A stretch of 64,000 bases of DNA from assembly GCA_016702505.1 (NCBI GenBank), contig JADJDU010000001.1, positions 1 through 64,000 on the forward strand, in the 5' to 3' direction. The notes under the pieces were generated by a model, which had not been told where the DNA came from, ran no database searches, and saw only the letters and a program-made list of their open reading frames with translations. How positions within the stretch are numbered: the stretch's first letter is position 1; the number at the start of each line of letters is the position of its first letter. Positions 1 through 8,509 of the stretch are shown here, one piece after another. The position numbers and the translations under genes are program-made. Source of the DNA: Microthrixaceae bacterium. Its GTDB lineage: Bacteria; Actinomycetota; Acidimicrobiia; Acidimicrobiales; Iamiaceae.

Positions 1-808
1 GTTCTATGTGGTGTGGGCCGTTGGTGTTAGCGGGGTTGACGTGGGTGGCGGGGCGTTTCGGGGTTTGGGGCGCAAATGTTGCGGGGTTTGGTGTTGGTGT
101 TGGGGTTGGTGTCGTTTGGGTGGGCGTGGCATTTGAGTGTGGTGGCGCCGGATCGGGCCTATTACGGACTGATACTCGGATCTATCAGTTGTTGGCGGGG
201 GCGTTGTTGGCGTTGACGCCGGCGGTGGTGGTGCGGTGGCGGCGTGTGGATTGGTTGGCGGGTCCGGTGGCGTTGGTGGCGTTGGTGGGGTTGGTGGTGT
301 TGGCCACAGATGTGGTGTCGGTTCGTCCGGTGGGTCGTGGGGTTGTGGCAGCGGTGTTGACGGTGGTTTTGGTGGTGGGGTTGGAGCGGGGTCCGGGGGT
401 GGTGCGGTCGGTGTTTTCGTGGCGGCCGGTGGTGGAGTTGGGTCGGATTTCTTATGGGACGTATTTGTGGCATTGGCCGGTGATTGTGATCGTGGGCCGG
501 TTGGGTGATTTCGGTGCGTGGCAGGTAGCGGTGTTGTCGGTGGTGGTGTCGACGGGGTTGGCGGCGGGGAGTGCGTTGTTGTTGGAGTTGCCGTTGCGGG
601 AGTCGGTGACGTTGGATCGGGTACCGCGGGTGGTGGTGGCGGCGGGGTTGTCGGTCAGCTTGTTGGGTGGGTTGGTGTTGGTGGATCGGGTGCCGGGTTG
701 GTGGCCGGGGGTCGGGTGGTTCGGGTGAGGGCACAGAGGTGGCGTCTGGGGTTGGGGATCTGGTTCTGGCTCGGGTCCCTGCTGATTTCGATCAGCTCGC
801 CATCTACG
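1..808 (+). repeat. Direct repeat unit A (near-identical to 3240-4047)
   Basis: The membrane-domain part of copy 1 matches 3240-4047 almost base for base apart from single-base indels. After this block the two copies alternate between near-identical stretches (about 860-1012, 1290-1325, 1430-1550) and diverged stretches within the SGNH domain. Confidence 0.85.
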
Positions 809-1562
809 ACGAGCGCTACTACGTCCCCACCGAGTGCAGTCACAAGACGCCAGCGGTGTGCACCGTGGTCGAAGGCACCGGCCCCCACGTAGTGCTGGTG
901 GGAGACAGCAACGCCGTCATGCTCCAAGGCGCCATGGTCGAAATGGCCCGCCAACAGAACCTCACCCTCACCCTTGCCGCATTCAACGGCTGCCCCTGGG
1001 AACCAGGTCTCCTGCAACCAGGTAGGGTCGAGACCACTGAGCTCTGCGCCAAGGTGGATGCGCTGTTCTACGGAGAGATCCTCGGGAAGGTGAAGCCGGA
1101 CGTGGTCATTGCCTTCAACGTCCAGAATGTCGAGTCGATCGAGCATTCGGCGTTCACCGGTGCGCCAGACCAGGTGCACCAGCGGGAGGCGATCGCCAGC
1201 GGCGCCAGCAGATCCTTGAGTCGGGCGCGGCATTGGTGGTGATCGAGACCCTTCCCCGCTCCGGTGGACCGAACCCGCTCAACTGTCTGGGTACCGCCAC
1301 CTACCAAGAGGAGTGCCGCTTCGAAGCCCCCGGGCAGGATTACTGGGTGGATGGAGATCTGAGAGCGTTGGACCAAGCCTCCGAACAGATGTGGTCGGTG
1401 GACCTGGACCGGGCGGTGTGCCCGGCGCTGCCGATCTGTGACCCGATCGTGGATGGGACCGTGGTCCGCTGGGACGGCGCCCACCTGACCCGCCGCTTCG
1501 GCATGACCCTGGTCGACGACCTGACCCGCATGCTCGCCGACAGGGGTCTGCTCGGTGGATGA
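1..1562 (+). pseudogene. Acyltransferase-3/SGNH membrane protein, copy 1, left-truncated and frame-broken
   Basis: This is the C-terminal part of an OafA-like membrane O-acyltransferase fused to an extracytoplasmic SGNH hydrolase domain, a family that acetylates cell-wall or surface polysaccharides. The membrane half carries hydrophobic helices and the conserved SYGTYLWHWPV segment (about 449-481). The SGNH half shows the nucleophile block GDSN (about 900-913) and the DGAHLT Asp/His block (about 1473-1490). Compared with the downstream copy, the frame is lost at an extra G near 15, a scrambled stretch at 66-80, a missing G near 166, an extra G near 709 and a change near 1200. It overlaps the start of the next copy by 8 nt. 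So many indels argue for decay, although each G-run indel alone could be a read error. The gene continues beyond the left edge. Confidence 0.75.
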
Positions 1563-1979
1563 GTTGGCAAGTTCAGACTCGGCCGAAGCCCGGGCCGGTG
1601 GGGTGATGGCGGTCGAGATGAGCGCACGGGTGGGTCCTGACGAGCAGGCCACCCCGGCCGCGGGCGCCGTTTCGGCGCGGATGGCGGGTTATCGGCCGTT
1701 TTTGGATGGGGTGCGGTCGTTGGCGGTGTATCTGGTGGTGTTGTTCCATGCCGGGGTAGGGCGGGCGGCGGGTGGGTTTATTGGTGTGGATGTGTTCTTT
1801 GTGTTGTCGGGGTATTTGGTGACGCAGGTGTTGTTGCGGGACTTGGATGGGTTGGGTGGGGTGCGGTTTGGGCGGTTCTACGCGCGGCGGTTTCGGCGGT
1901 TGTTGCCGGCGTCGTTTGTGGTGTTGGTGTCGACGTTGGTGGTGTTTGGTTGGGTGGCGGGTCCGGCGGAGGTGGGCGG

Positions 1980-3089
1980 GTTCAAGGGGTGACGGCAACA
2001 CCGTGAGGTGATGGGTCTCCACCGGTCAGAGCGTGATGGCGGCCATGATGGCCGCTGTCTACACAGCACCCTGAACCGATGGAGAGACCCAGCATGCCAG
2101 CTAACCCACTCACCGCGTCTGATCGTGAGCAAATCCGCGCTGGGATCGAACGGTGACTCCGACGCCTGTATCGCCCGCGGGCTGGGACGTCATCGCAGCA
2201 CGATCGGACGCGAGATCGCCTGCAACGGTGGCCGAGCCGTACACCGCGACCAAAGCGCAGGTCCGAGCTGACAAGGGCACGATTGCGACCAAAAGCACCG
2301 ATGCTGGTCGCTGAACCCGAACTGGCGTGGCAGGTGACCAAACGTCTCGTGGCCGGAGATTCGCCGATGACGATCTCGATCGAGTTGGCCCAAGGCCTCC
2401 ACGGCTACCGCCAACATCTCCCACGAAACGATCTACCAGGGCGTCTACGCCCCGAAACGTCACGGCCTGCCCACCAAGGTCACAAGATGTTGCACCGCCG
2501 TCGTCCACGACGCCGACACACCGGTCAGCGCCATAGCCAGCAACGATCCAGCGTTCTCGGCCAGTTCAACATCATTCACAACCGCCCACCCGCCGCCGAG
2601 GCACGGGCAGAGGTCGGTCACCTCGAAGGCGATCAGATCATCGGCGCCCGCAACCAGTCCGCCATCATCACCCTCGACGACCGCAAAACCCGGTACCCAT
2701 GGCCCCCCCGCCACGACACACCCAACTGTGCCTACACCGCCTTGAGCACCCAACACGCCCTCACCGCCACCTCGAAACGATCCCACCCGAGCTGAGACTG
2801 ACCTCACCTGGGATCGCAGCAGCGAGATGGCCAACCACCCCGCCATCGCCCAAGCCACCGGAATCGACATCTACTTCTGCGACCCCCACAAACCATGGCA
2901 ACGCCCAACCAACGAGAACACCAACGGCCTTATCCGACGCTGGCTCCCCAAAGGCACCGACCTCTCGATCTACACCCAAGCCGACCTCGACCGAATCGCC
3001 CACCGCATCAACACCATCCCCCGACGCTCACTCGGCTGGACCACCGCCGCCCACCACTACCATCACGCTGTCGCGATGACCGGTTGAAC
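1980..3089 (+). mobile_element. Decayed IS30-family insertion sequence
   Basis: About 1.1 kb of sequence splits the second acyltransferase gene. The ends form imperfect inverted repeats: the left end starts GTTCAAGGGGTGACG and the complement of the right end starts GTTCAACCGGTCATCG, with further matches running to GTGATG. The interior encodes pieces of an IS30-type transposase in several frames. No target-site duplication is obvious; the left flank ends GGCGG and the right flank starts TCCCG. Exact ends may be off by a few bases because GGCGGG also recurs in inverted form outside both ends. Just inside the left end, GGGTCTCC and GGAGAGACCC can pair (about 2014-2090). Confidence 0.72.
2094..3087 (+). 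pseudogene. IS30-family transposase, multiple frameshifts
   Basis: Fragments in different frames follow the order of an IS30 transposase. First comes an N-terminal helix-turn-helix (start MPANPLTASDREQIR at 2094, then ACIARGLGRHRSTIGREI). Then comes the ISHETIYQGVYAP segment, then HLEGDQIIGARNQSAIITLDDR with the first catalytic Asp region. Last is the C-terminal DDE end CDPHKPWQRPTNENTNGLIRRW followed by a run to the TGA at 3087. Stops and frame changes occur near 2156, between 2240 and 2300, near 2400-2480 and near 2700-2830. The element cannot move by itself. The match rests on motif order and spacing; the family assignment is firm, the exact subgroup is not. Confidence 0.75.
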
Positions 3090-3239
3090 TCCCGCCGTGG
3101 CGCAGGCGGCGGGTGGGTTTCGGGCGGCGTTCTTGTACAGCGCGAACTGGTATTTCGTTCGGGAGGCGACGGACTACTTCGCTGGTGGTCAGGCTGAGAG
3201 TCCGGTGTTGCATTTCTGGTCGTTGGCGGTGGAAGAGCA

Positions 3240-4047
3240 GTTCTATGTGGTGTGGCCGTTGGTGTTAGCGGGGTTGACGTGGGTGGCGGGGCGTTTCGGG
3301 GTTTGGGGGCGCAATGTGTTGCGGGGTTTGGTGTTGGTGTTGGGGTTGGTGTCGTTTGGGTGGGCGTGGCATTTGAGTGTGGTGGCGCCGGATCGGGCCT
3401 ATTACGGGACTGATACTCGGATCTATCAGTTGTTGGCGGGGGCGTTGTTGGCGTTGACGCCGGCGGTGGTGGTGCGGTGGCGGCGTGTGGATTGGTTGGC
3501 GGGTCCGGTGGCGTTGGTGGCGTTGGTGGGGTTGGTGGTGTTGGCCACAGATGTGGTGTCGGTTCGTCCGGTGGGTCGTGGGGTTGTGGCAGCGGTGTTG
3601 ACGGTGGTTTTGGTGGTGGGGTTGGAGCGGGGTCGGGGGTGGTGCGGTCGGTGTTTTCGTGGCGGCCGGTGGTGGAGTTGGGTCGGATTTCTTATGGGAC
3701 GTATTTGTGGCATTGGCCGGTGATTGTGATCGTGGGCCGGTTGGGTGATTTCGGTGCGTGGCAGGTGGCGGTGTTGTCGGTGGTGGTGTCGACGGGGTTG
3801 GCGGCGGGGAGTGCGTTGTTGTTGGAGTTGCCGTTGCGGGAGTCGGTGACGTTGGATCGGGTACCGCGGGTGGTGGTGGCGGCGGGGTTGTCGGTCAGCT
3901 TGTTGGGTGGGTTGGTGTTGGTGGATCGGGTGCCGGGTTGGTGGCCGGGGTCGGGTGGTTCGGGTGAGGGCACAGAGGTGGCGTCTGGGGTTGGGGATCT
4001 GGTTCTGGCTCGGGTGCCGGCTGATTTCGATCAGCTCGCCATCTACG
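3240..4047 (+). repeat. Direct repeat unit A' (near-identical to 1-808)
   Basis: Partner of the repeat at 1-808, lying in the acyltransferase copy downstream of the IS30-like element. The repeat makes this region prone to recombination and to misassembly. Confidence 0.85.
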
Positions 4048-4857
4048 ACGAGCGCTACTCGATCCCGGTTGGCTGTTCCGCGGAGAAGGCGGAGGTGTGC
4101 ACCGTGGTCGAGGGCACCGGCCCCCACGTGGTGCTGGTGGGAGACAGCAACGCCGTCATGCTCCAAGGCGCCATGGTCGAGATGGCCCGCCAACAGAACC
4201 TCACCCTCACCGTTGCCGCGCTCAACGGGTGCCCCTGGGAACCAGACCTGATGCACACGCCCAGCAGTCCGGACAAGGTCGAAGCCTGTCGCCTCGGGGA
4301 TCGTGTCTTCTACGAGGAGATCTTGGGCGGTCTGCACCCCGACGTGGTGGTGGCGATCGACGTTCGCTCGGCGGGGACCGAGAACGACACCGTCTTCACC
4401 GGGTCCGAGGCTCATCAGGAGAAGCGTGATGCGCTGGCGTCGGGTGTGGAACGGGTGCTCGCGTCCGGTGCGGCTTTGGTCGCGATCGAACCGTTGCCCC
4501 GAACTGGTGGCGGGTTCAACCCTCTGAGCTGCCTGGGTACCGCCACCTACCAGGAGGAGTGCCGGTTCAAGACCCCCGAGCAGATCTACTGGCTGAAGGA
4601 AGACTTGCGGGCCCTCGATGCGACCGAGGAACGGATGTGGTCGGTCGACCTGGACCGGGTGGTCTGCCCGGCCCTGCCCATCTGTGACCCGATCGTGGAT
4701 GGGACCGTGGTCCGATGGGATGGCGCTCACCTGACCCGCCGTTTCGGGATGACCCTGGTCGACGACCTCACCAAGATGCTCGACGACCGTGGGCTTCTCG
4801 GGTGAAGTTCAATGGGCGCCGCATCGTTGCCTGGCCGCACGCGCTAGACCGTTGCCC

Positions 4858-5967
4858 ATGACGTATCGCAGCCTTTCGGCGATCGTGCTGGCCGCAGGTC
4901 AGGGCACGCGCATGAGATCGTCGCGGCCCAAGCCGCTGCACCTGTTGGCCGGTCGGGCCATGCTCCTGTATGTGTTGGACGCGCTGGCCACTAGTGAGGT
5001 GGAGCGAGTCGTGGTGGTCGTGGGCCACGGCGCGGAGCGGGTCACCAAGAAGCTCCAGGCAGAAGAGCCCGATCTTCAGCTCGCCTTCGTGGAACAACAC
5101 CAACAGAACGGCACCGGCGATGCCGCCAGCGTCGGTCTCACCGGTCTGCCCGATGAGGACGGGCCCGACGCCGATGACGAGCACGTGTTGGTGCTGCCCG
5201 GAGACATGCCGCTGCTACGGCCGGCCACCATCGCTGCACTGGTAGAGGAACATCGGCGTACCGAGGCGGGCTGCACGGTGCTCACGGCCCGTGTTCCCGA
5301 GCCTGGCAGCTACGGCCGGGTGGTTCGAGGCAAGGACGGGCAGGTAGAGCGCATTGTCGAGCGAGTCGATGCATCCCCAGAGGAGGTGGAGATCGACGAG
5401 ATCAACACCTCGGTGTACTGCTTCCGCCGTTCGCTGCTGGCCCCGGCCCTGCGTCGTCTGAGCCCGGACAACGCCCAGGGCGAGTACTACCTGACCGATG
5501 TCGTGTCGGTCCTCCGTTCTGCCGGCTACAAGGTTGGGGCGGTCACGGTCGGAGACTCCCAGGAGGCTGAAGGCATCAACGATCGCCTTCAGCTGGCAGC
5601 GGCCGAGGCTGAGCTGCGGCGTCGAACCAACGAACGGTGGCTAGCCGAGGGAGTCACCATGGTGGACCCGGCCAGCACCTACTTGGATTCCACCGTTCGC
5701 TTGGGTGCCGACGTCACCCTGTTCCCCGGAACCATCCTCCAGGGGTCTACCAGCGTGGGGGCGGGAGCCGAGATCGGTCCGAACACCCGCTTGGTCGACT
5801 GTGTGGTGGGTGCGGGGGCAGTGGTCGAGCAGTCCAACGGTCGAGACGCTGAGATCGGTGCCGATGCCAAGGTCGGTCCCTTCGCTCACCTGGCCCCGGG
5901 GGCGTCGGTGCCCGATGGCACGATCACCGGGTCGTTCTATGCTGCGGGTGGTCCCGAAGACGCCTGA
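4858..5967 (+). CDS. glmU: GlmU-like UDP-GlcNAc pyrophosphorylase, C-terminally truncated
   Basis: The uridylyltransferase domain makes UDP-N-acetylglucosamine from GlcNAc-1-P and UTP for peptidoglycan. The N-terminus has the nucleotide-binding signature LAAGQGTRMRS (residues about 11-21), then QQNGTGDA and PGDMPLL. A left-handed beta-helix begins near residue 265. At 369 residues the protein is about 100 shorter than usual GlmU. It ends soon after VGPFAHLAPG, with a divergent tail GSFYAAGGPEDA, so the acetyl-CoA-binding coils and catalytic His of the acetyltransferase half are absent. ATG 4858 is chosen because it sits right before the conserved nucleotide-binding fold; an upstream ATG at 4789 lies inside the previous gene. 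It heads the glmU-prs-rplY-pth-mfd run. Acetylation of GlcN-1-P must be done elsewhere, or the end of the gene is misread. Confidence 0.88.
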   Translation: MTYRSLSAIVLAAGQGTRMRSSRPKPLHLLAGRAMLLYVLDALATSEVERVVVVVGHGAERVTKKLQAEEPDLQLAFVEQHQQNGTGDAASVGLTGLPDEDGPDADDEHVLVLPGDMPLLRPATIAALVEEHRRTEAGCTVLTARVPEPGSYGRVVRGKDGQVERIVERVDASPEEVEIDEINTSVYCFRRSLLAPALRRLSPDNAQGEYYLTDVVSVLRSAGYKVGAVTVGDSQEAEGINDRLQLAAAEAELRRRTNERWLAEGVTMVDPASTYLDSTVRLGADVTLFPGTILQGSTSVGAGAEIGPNTRLVDCVVGAGAVVEQSNGRDAEIGADAKVGPFAHLAPGASVPDGTITGSFYAAGGPEDA

Positions 5968-6009
5968 GCCGCCGTTCAGGGGCCGCCACCGCGACCCCGA
6001 AAGGCCCTC

Positions 6010-6987
6010 ATGGAGCTGGTCACCAAGAAGAAGCTGCTTCTCTACACGGGCGATGCCCATCCGGCGCTGGCCTTGGAGATCGCACAGCAACTCGGCGTGG
6101 AGTTGGGTGAGACCAACCTTCGCCAGTTCGCCAATGGCGAGATGCACTGCCGATACGGCGAGTCGATCCGCGGGGCCGACGTGTTCATCGTGCAGACCCA
6201 TGGCGGGATGCCGGTGAACGACGCTCTCATGCAGCAGCTCATCATGATCGACGCGGCCAAGCGGGCTTCGGCCAAGCGGATCACGGCTGTGTGCCCCTAC
6301 TACGGCTACTCCCGTCAGGACCGCAAGGCCGAAGGCCGTGAGCCGATCACCGCCAAGCTGGTTGCAGACATGCTCACCGTGGCGGGAGCAGACCGTGTGG
6401 TCTCGGTCGATCTCCACACCGGCCAGATTCAGGGGTTCTTCGACCAGCCCGTGGATCACCTGACCGCATTGCCGATCCTCATCGACTACTGCAAGACGGC
6501 TGGAGATCCGGCCAACGTGGTGATCGTTTCTCCCGACGCGGGTGGGGTGAAGGCGGCCAAGCGTCTGGCCAACCACCTCGGTGCCGACCTGGCCTTCGTC
6601 AACAAGATCCGGCCCAAGGGCGTGGCCAACGTGGTCGAAGCCTCGAATGTCATCGGCAACGTCGCCGGCAAGTTGTGCATCTTGTTGGACGACATGATCG
6701 ACACCGCGGGCACGATCGTGGCCGCCGCCCAGCTCCTCAAAGACGAGGGGGCGACCGAGGTGTGGGCCATGGCCACCCACGGAGTCCTGTCCGACCCGGC
6801 CATCGAACGGCTCAAGAACTCGGTGCTGGAGAAGGTGGTCATCACCAACACGCTTCCCTTGCCATCGGACCGCCACATCGACAAGTTCGAGGTCCTGTCC
6901 ATCGCCCCGCTGGTGGCCGACGCCATCGAAGCGGTGTTCGAGGACGAGTCGGTGAGCGAGATATTCGGCGGCGAGAACCAGAAGTAG
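6010..6987 (+). CDS. prs: Ribose-phosphate pyrophosphokinase (PRPP synthetase)
   Basis: Transfers pyrophosphate from ATP to ribose-5-phosphate, giving PRPP for purine, pyrimidine, His and Trp synthesis in the cytoplasm. The 325-residue length is normal for class I enzymes. Visible signatures are GDAHPALALEIA and FANGE near the N-terminus, the PYYGYSRQDRK flexible-loop region (residues about 96-106), the DLHTGQIQGFF segment, and the PRPP-binding loop LLDDMIDTAGT (about 225-236). It follows glmU by 42 nt, the usual actinobacterial neighbour. Confidence 0.96.
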   Translation: MELVTKKKLLLYTGDAHPALALEIAQQLGVELGETNLRQFANGEMHCRYGESIRGADVFIVQTHGGMPVNDALMQQLIMIDAAKRASAKRITAVCPYYGYSRQDRKAEGREPITAKLVADMLTVAGADRVVSVDLHTGQIQGFFDQPVDHLTALPILIDYCKTAGDPANVVIVSPDAGGVKAAKRLANHLGADLAFVNKIRPKGVANVVEASNVIGNVAGKLCILLDDMIDTAGTIVAAAQLLKDEGATEVWAMATHGVLSDPAIERLKNSVLEKVVITNTLPLPSDRHIDKFEVLSIAPLVADAIEAVFEDESVSEIFGGENQK

Positions 6988-7119
6988 CCAGCCCGCTCCG
7001 GCCAGGCCAGGGTTGGGTTTGGTGTGCCGGGCTGGGACCATGACGGTCTCGGCTCGTAGGCTGGTCGGCCGTTCACAATCGACATGCGCTCCGGCGCGAT
7101 CTCTGAAGTAGGAGTACCG

Positions 7120-7743
7120 ATGGCTGAGATCACCCTCAAGGCTTCCACTGGCCGCGAACTGGGCACTGGCCCGTCCAAGCGTCTTCGGGTAGATGGCAAG
7201 GTCCCCGGCGTTGTCTACGGGCTGGGCGCCGATCCGGTGGCCGTGACCGTGGAGTGGCGTCCCTTCCGCGAGACCCTGATCACCGATGCCGGCCTCAACG
7301 TGCTGATCGACCTCGACATCGATGGTGACGTGGCCCTGTGCATGGTCAAGGAACTTCAGCGTCACCCGATCCGCGGCAATGTCCTCCACGTCGACTTCCT
7401 GCGGGTGAGCCGGGATGCCGCGATCACCGTCGAGGTTCCCGTGGTCCTCGAGGGTGAGGCTCGCGAGGTGGAGATGGCCGATGGCCTGGTGGACCAGGTG
7501 CTGTTCACCCTCTCGGTGACCGCCAAGCCTGCCGACATCCCCAACGAGATCAGCATCGACATCTCGGGTTTGGCCCTCGGCGACCAGATCACCGTGGCCG
7601 ACGTGGCGCTGCCCGCCGGTGTCAGCACCGATGCCGACGGTGAGGAGCCGGTCGTGGTCACCTCCCACGGTGCTGGTGCCGCCGAAGGTGAGGGCGACAC
7701 CGAAGGCGAGGGCGACACCGAAGGCGAGGGCGGCGAGGGCTGA
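7120..7743 (+). CDS. rplY: 50S ribosomal protein L25/CTC family
   Basis: The long, CTC-type form of L25, which binds 5S rRNA. The N-terminal L25 domain runs from MAEITLKAS through VPGVVYG and HPIRGNVLHVDFLRV (to about residue 92). A TL5-type C-terminal beta domain follows. The tail ends in an acidic repeat, EGEGDTEGEGDTEGEG, common in actinobacterial L25. ATG 7120 is favoured over ATG 7084 because GGAG at 7111-7114 is well placed and the protein then begins exactly at the L25 domain. It lies between prs and pth, as in many actinobacteria. Confidence 0.94.
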   Translation: MAEITLKASTGRELGTGPSKRLRVDGKVPGVVYGLGADPVAVTVEWRPFRETLITDAGLNVLIDLDIDGDVALCMVKELQRHPIRGNVLHVDFLRVSRDAAITVEVPVVLEGEAREVEMADGLVDQVLFTLSVTAKPADIPNEISIDISGLALGDQITVADVALPAGVSTDADGEEPVVVTSHGAGAAEGEGDTEGEGDTEGEGGEG

Positions 7744-7781
7744 GGCCCCGTCGTCCGGTCGGTCCCGCCTCGGCGGTCTCG

Positions 7782-8399
7782 TTGGCCTTCCGCAGAGGCG
7801 GTGCCTCCGAACGGCGAGGCACCCCTGCCGATCTGGTGGTGGTCGGGCTCGGAAACCCGGGCTTGGAGTACGCCGGTACTCGTCACAACGTTGGCGCCGA
7901 TGTGGTCGCTCTGCTGGCCGACCGTCACGGCGGGCGGCTGAAGGCAGGCAAGGAACGGTCGCTGTCCGGTGAGGTCCGTATGGGACCTCACCGGGTGGCG
8001 TTGGCTTTCCCCCAGACCTTCTACAACGATTCGGGCGTGGCGGTAGCTGCCCTGCTCCATCGCCATGGGGTAGATGACCCCCACCGCCTCGTGGTTGTGC
8101 ACGACGAGATGGATCTTCCCGCCGGCAAGCTCAAGGTGAAGGTGGGTGGCGGGCTGGCCGGGAACAACGGCCTCAAGTCGATCAAGGCCCACCTCCACAC
8201 CGACGACTTTGTGCGGGTCCGGATCGGGATCGGAAAGCCTCCTGGACGCCAGCAGGGGGTCGACCATGTGCTCAAACGTCCGGGGAAGGCCGAGCGGGCT
8301 GAGCTCGATGTGGCCATAGCCGAAGCCGCCGACGCAGTAGAGCTCATCTTGGCCGAAGGTCCAGAGGCGGCCATGACCCGCTACAACCAGCGGGCATGA
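7782..8399 (+). CDS. pth: Peptidyl-tRNA hydrolase
   Basis: Cleaves peptidyl-tRNAs released by stalled ribosomes. The family core starts at VVVGLGNPGLEYAGTRHNVG, giving Asn25 and catalytic His35 in this numbering. HDEMDLPAGKLKVK contains the conserved Asp108, and GGLAGNNGLKSI and RVRIGIGKPPGR follow. The substrate-binding block reads FPQTFYNDSG where KPxTYMNxSG is usual, a conservative variant. The TTG start at 7782 gives an 18-residue leader before the conserved core; no better start with a Shine-Dalgarno is seen, so the N-terminus is uncertain. It sits in the rplY-pth-mfd order. Confidence 0.94.
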   Translation: MAFRRGGASERRGTPADLVVVGLGNPGLEYAGTRHNVGADVVALLADRHGGRLKAGKERSLSGEVRMGPHRVALAFPQTFYNDSGVAVAALLHRHGVDDPHRLVVVHDEMDLPAGKLKVKVGGGLAGNNGLKSIKAHLHTDDFVRVRIGIGKPPGRQQGVDHVLKRPGKAERAELDVAIAEAADAVELILAEGPEAAMTRYNQRA

Positions 8400-8509
8400 G
8401 CCGTCCGCAGTGGTCGAGGGGCAGTGTCCGAGACCAGGGTCTGGACCGGGGTTTCCTGGACGCGGAGCGGTAGCGTTGCCGTCCCACCCCCGGCTCCGAT
8501 GTCGCCGGG

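Larger units (their letters stand above)
1555..4805 (+). pseudogene. Acyltransferase-3/SGNH membrane protein, copy 2, interrupted by IS30-like element
   Basis: A second OafA-like acyltransferase with SGNH domain. The 5' part (1555-1979) encodes a polar N-terminal tail, then the family start block YRPFLDGVRSLAVYLVVLFH, with the conserved early His, and GVDVFFVLSGYL. An IS30-type element then interrupts it, and the protein resumes near 3097 with ANWYF, HFWSLAVEEQFY and the remaining membrane helices. A single C missing near 3634, relative to copy 1, shifts the frame again. The last 1.1 kb, in the restored frame, holds the SGNH domain with GDSN at about 4139-4150 and DGAHLT at about 4719-4736. 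The GTG at 1555 overlaps the end of copy 1, so the two were probably one operon. As read here, no full-length protein can be made. The 3634 indel could be a read error, but the insertion cannot. Confidence 0.8.

Noticed and set aside
1975..3092. Target-site duplication of the IS30-like element
   Set aside because: Bases next to the two ends do not match as a 2-3 bp direct repeat, so none is claimed.
5641..7668. 675-codon frame on the minus strand opposite prs and rplY
   Set aside because: Shadow frame across three real genes with no domain signature.
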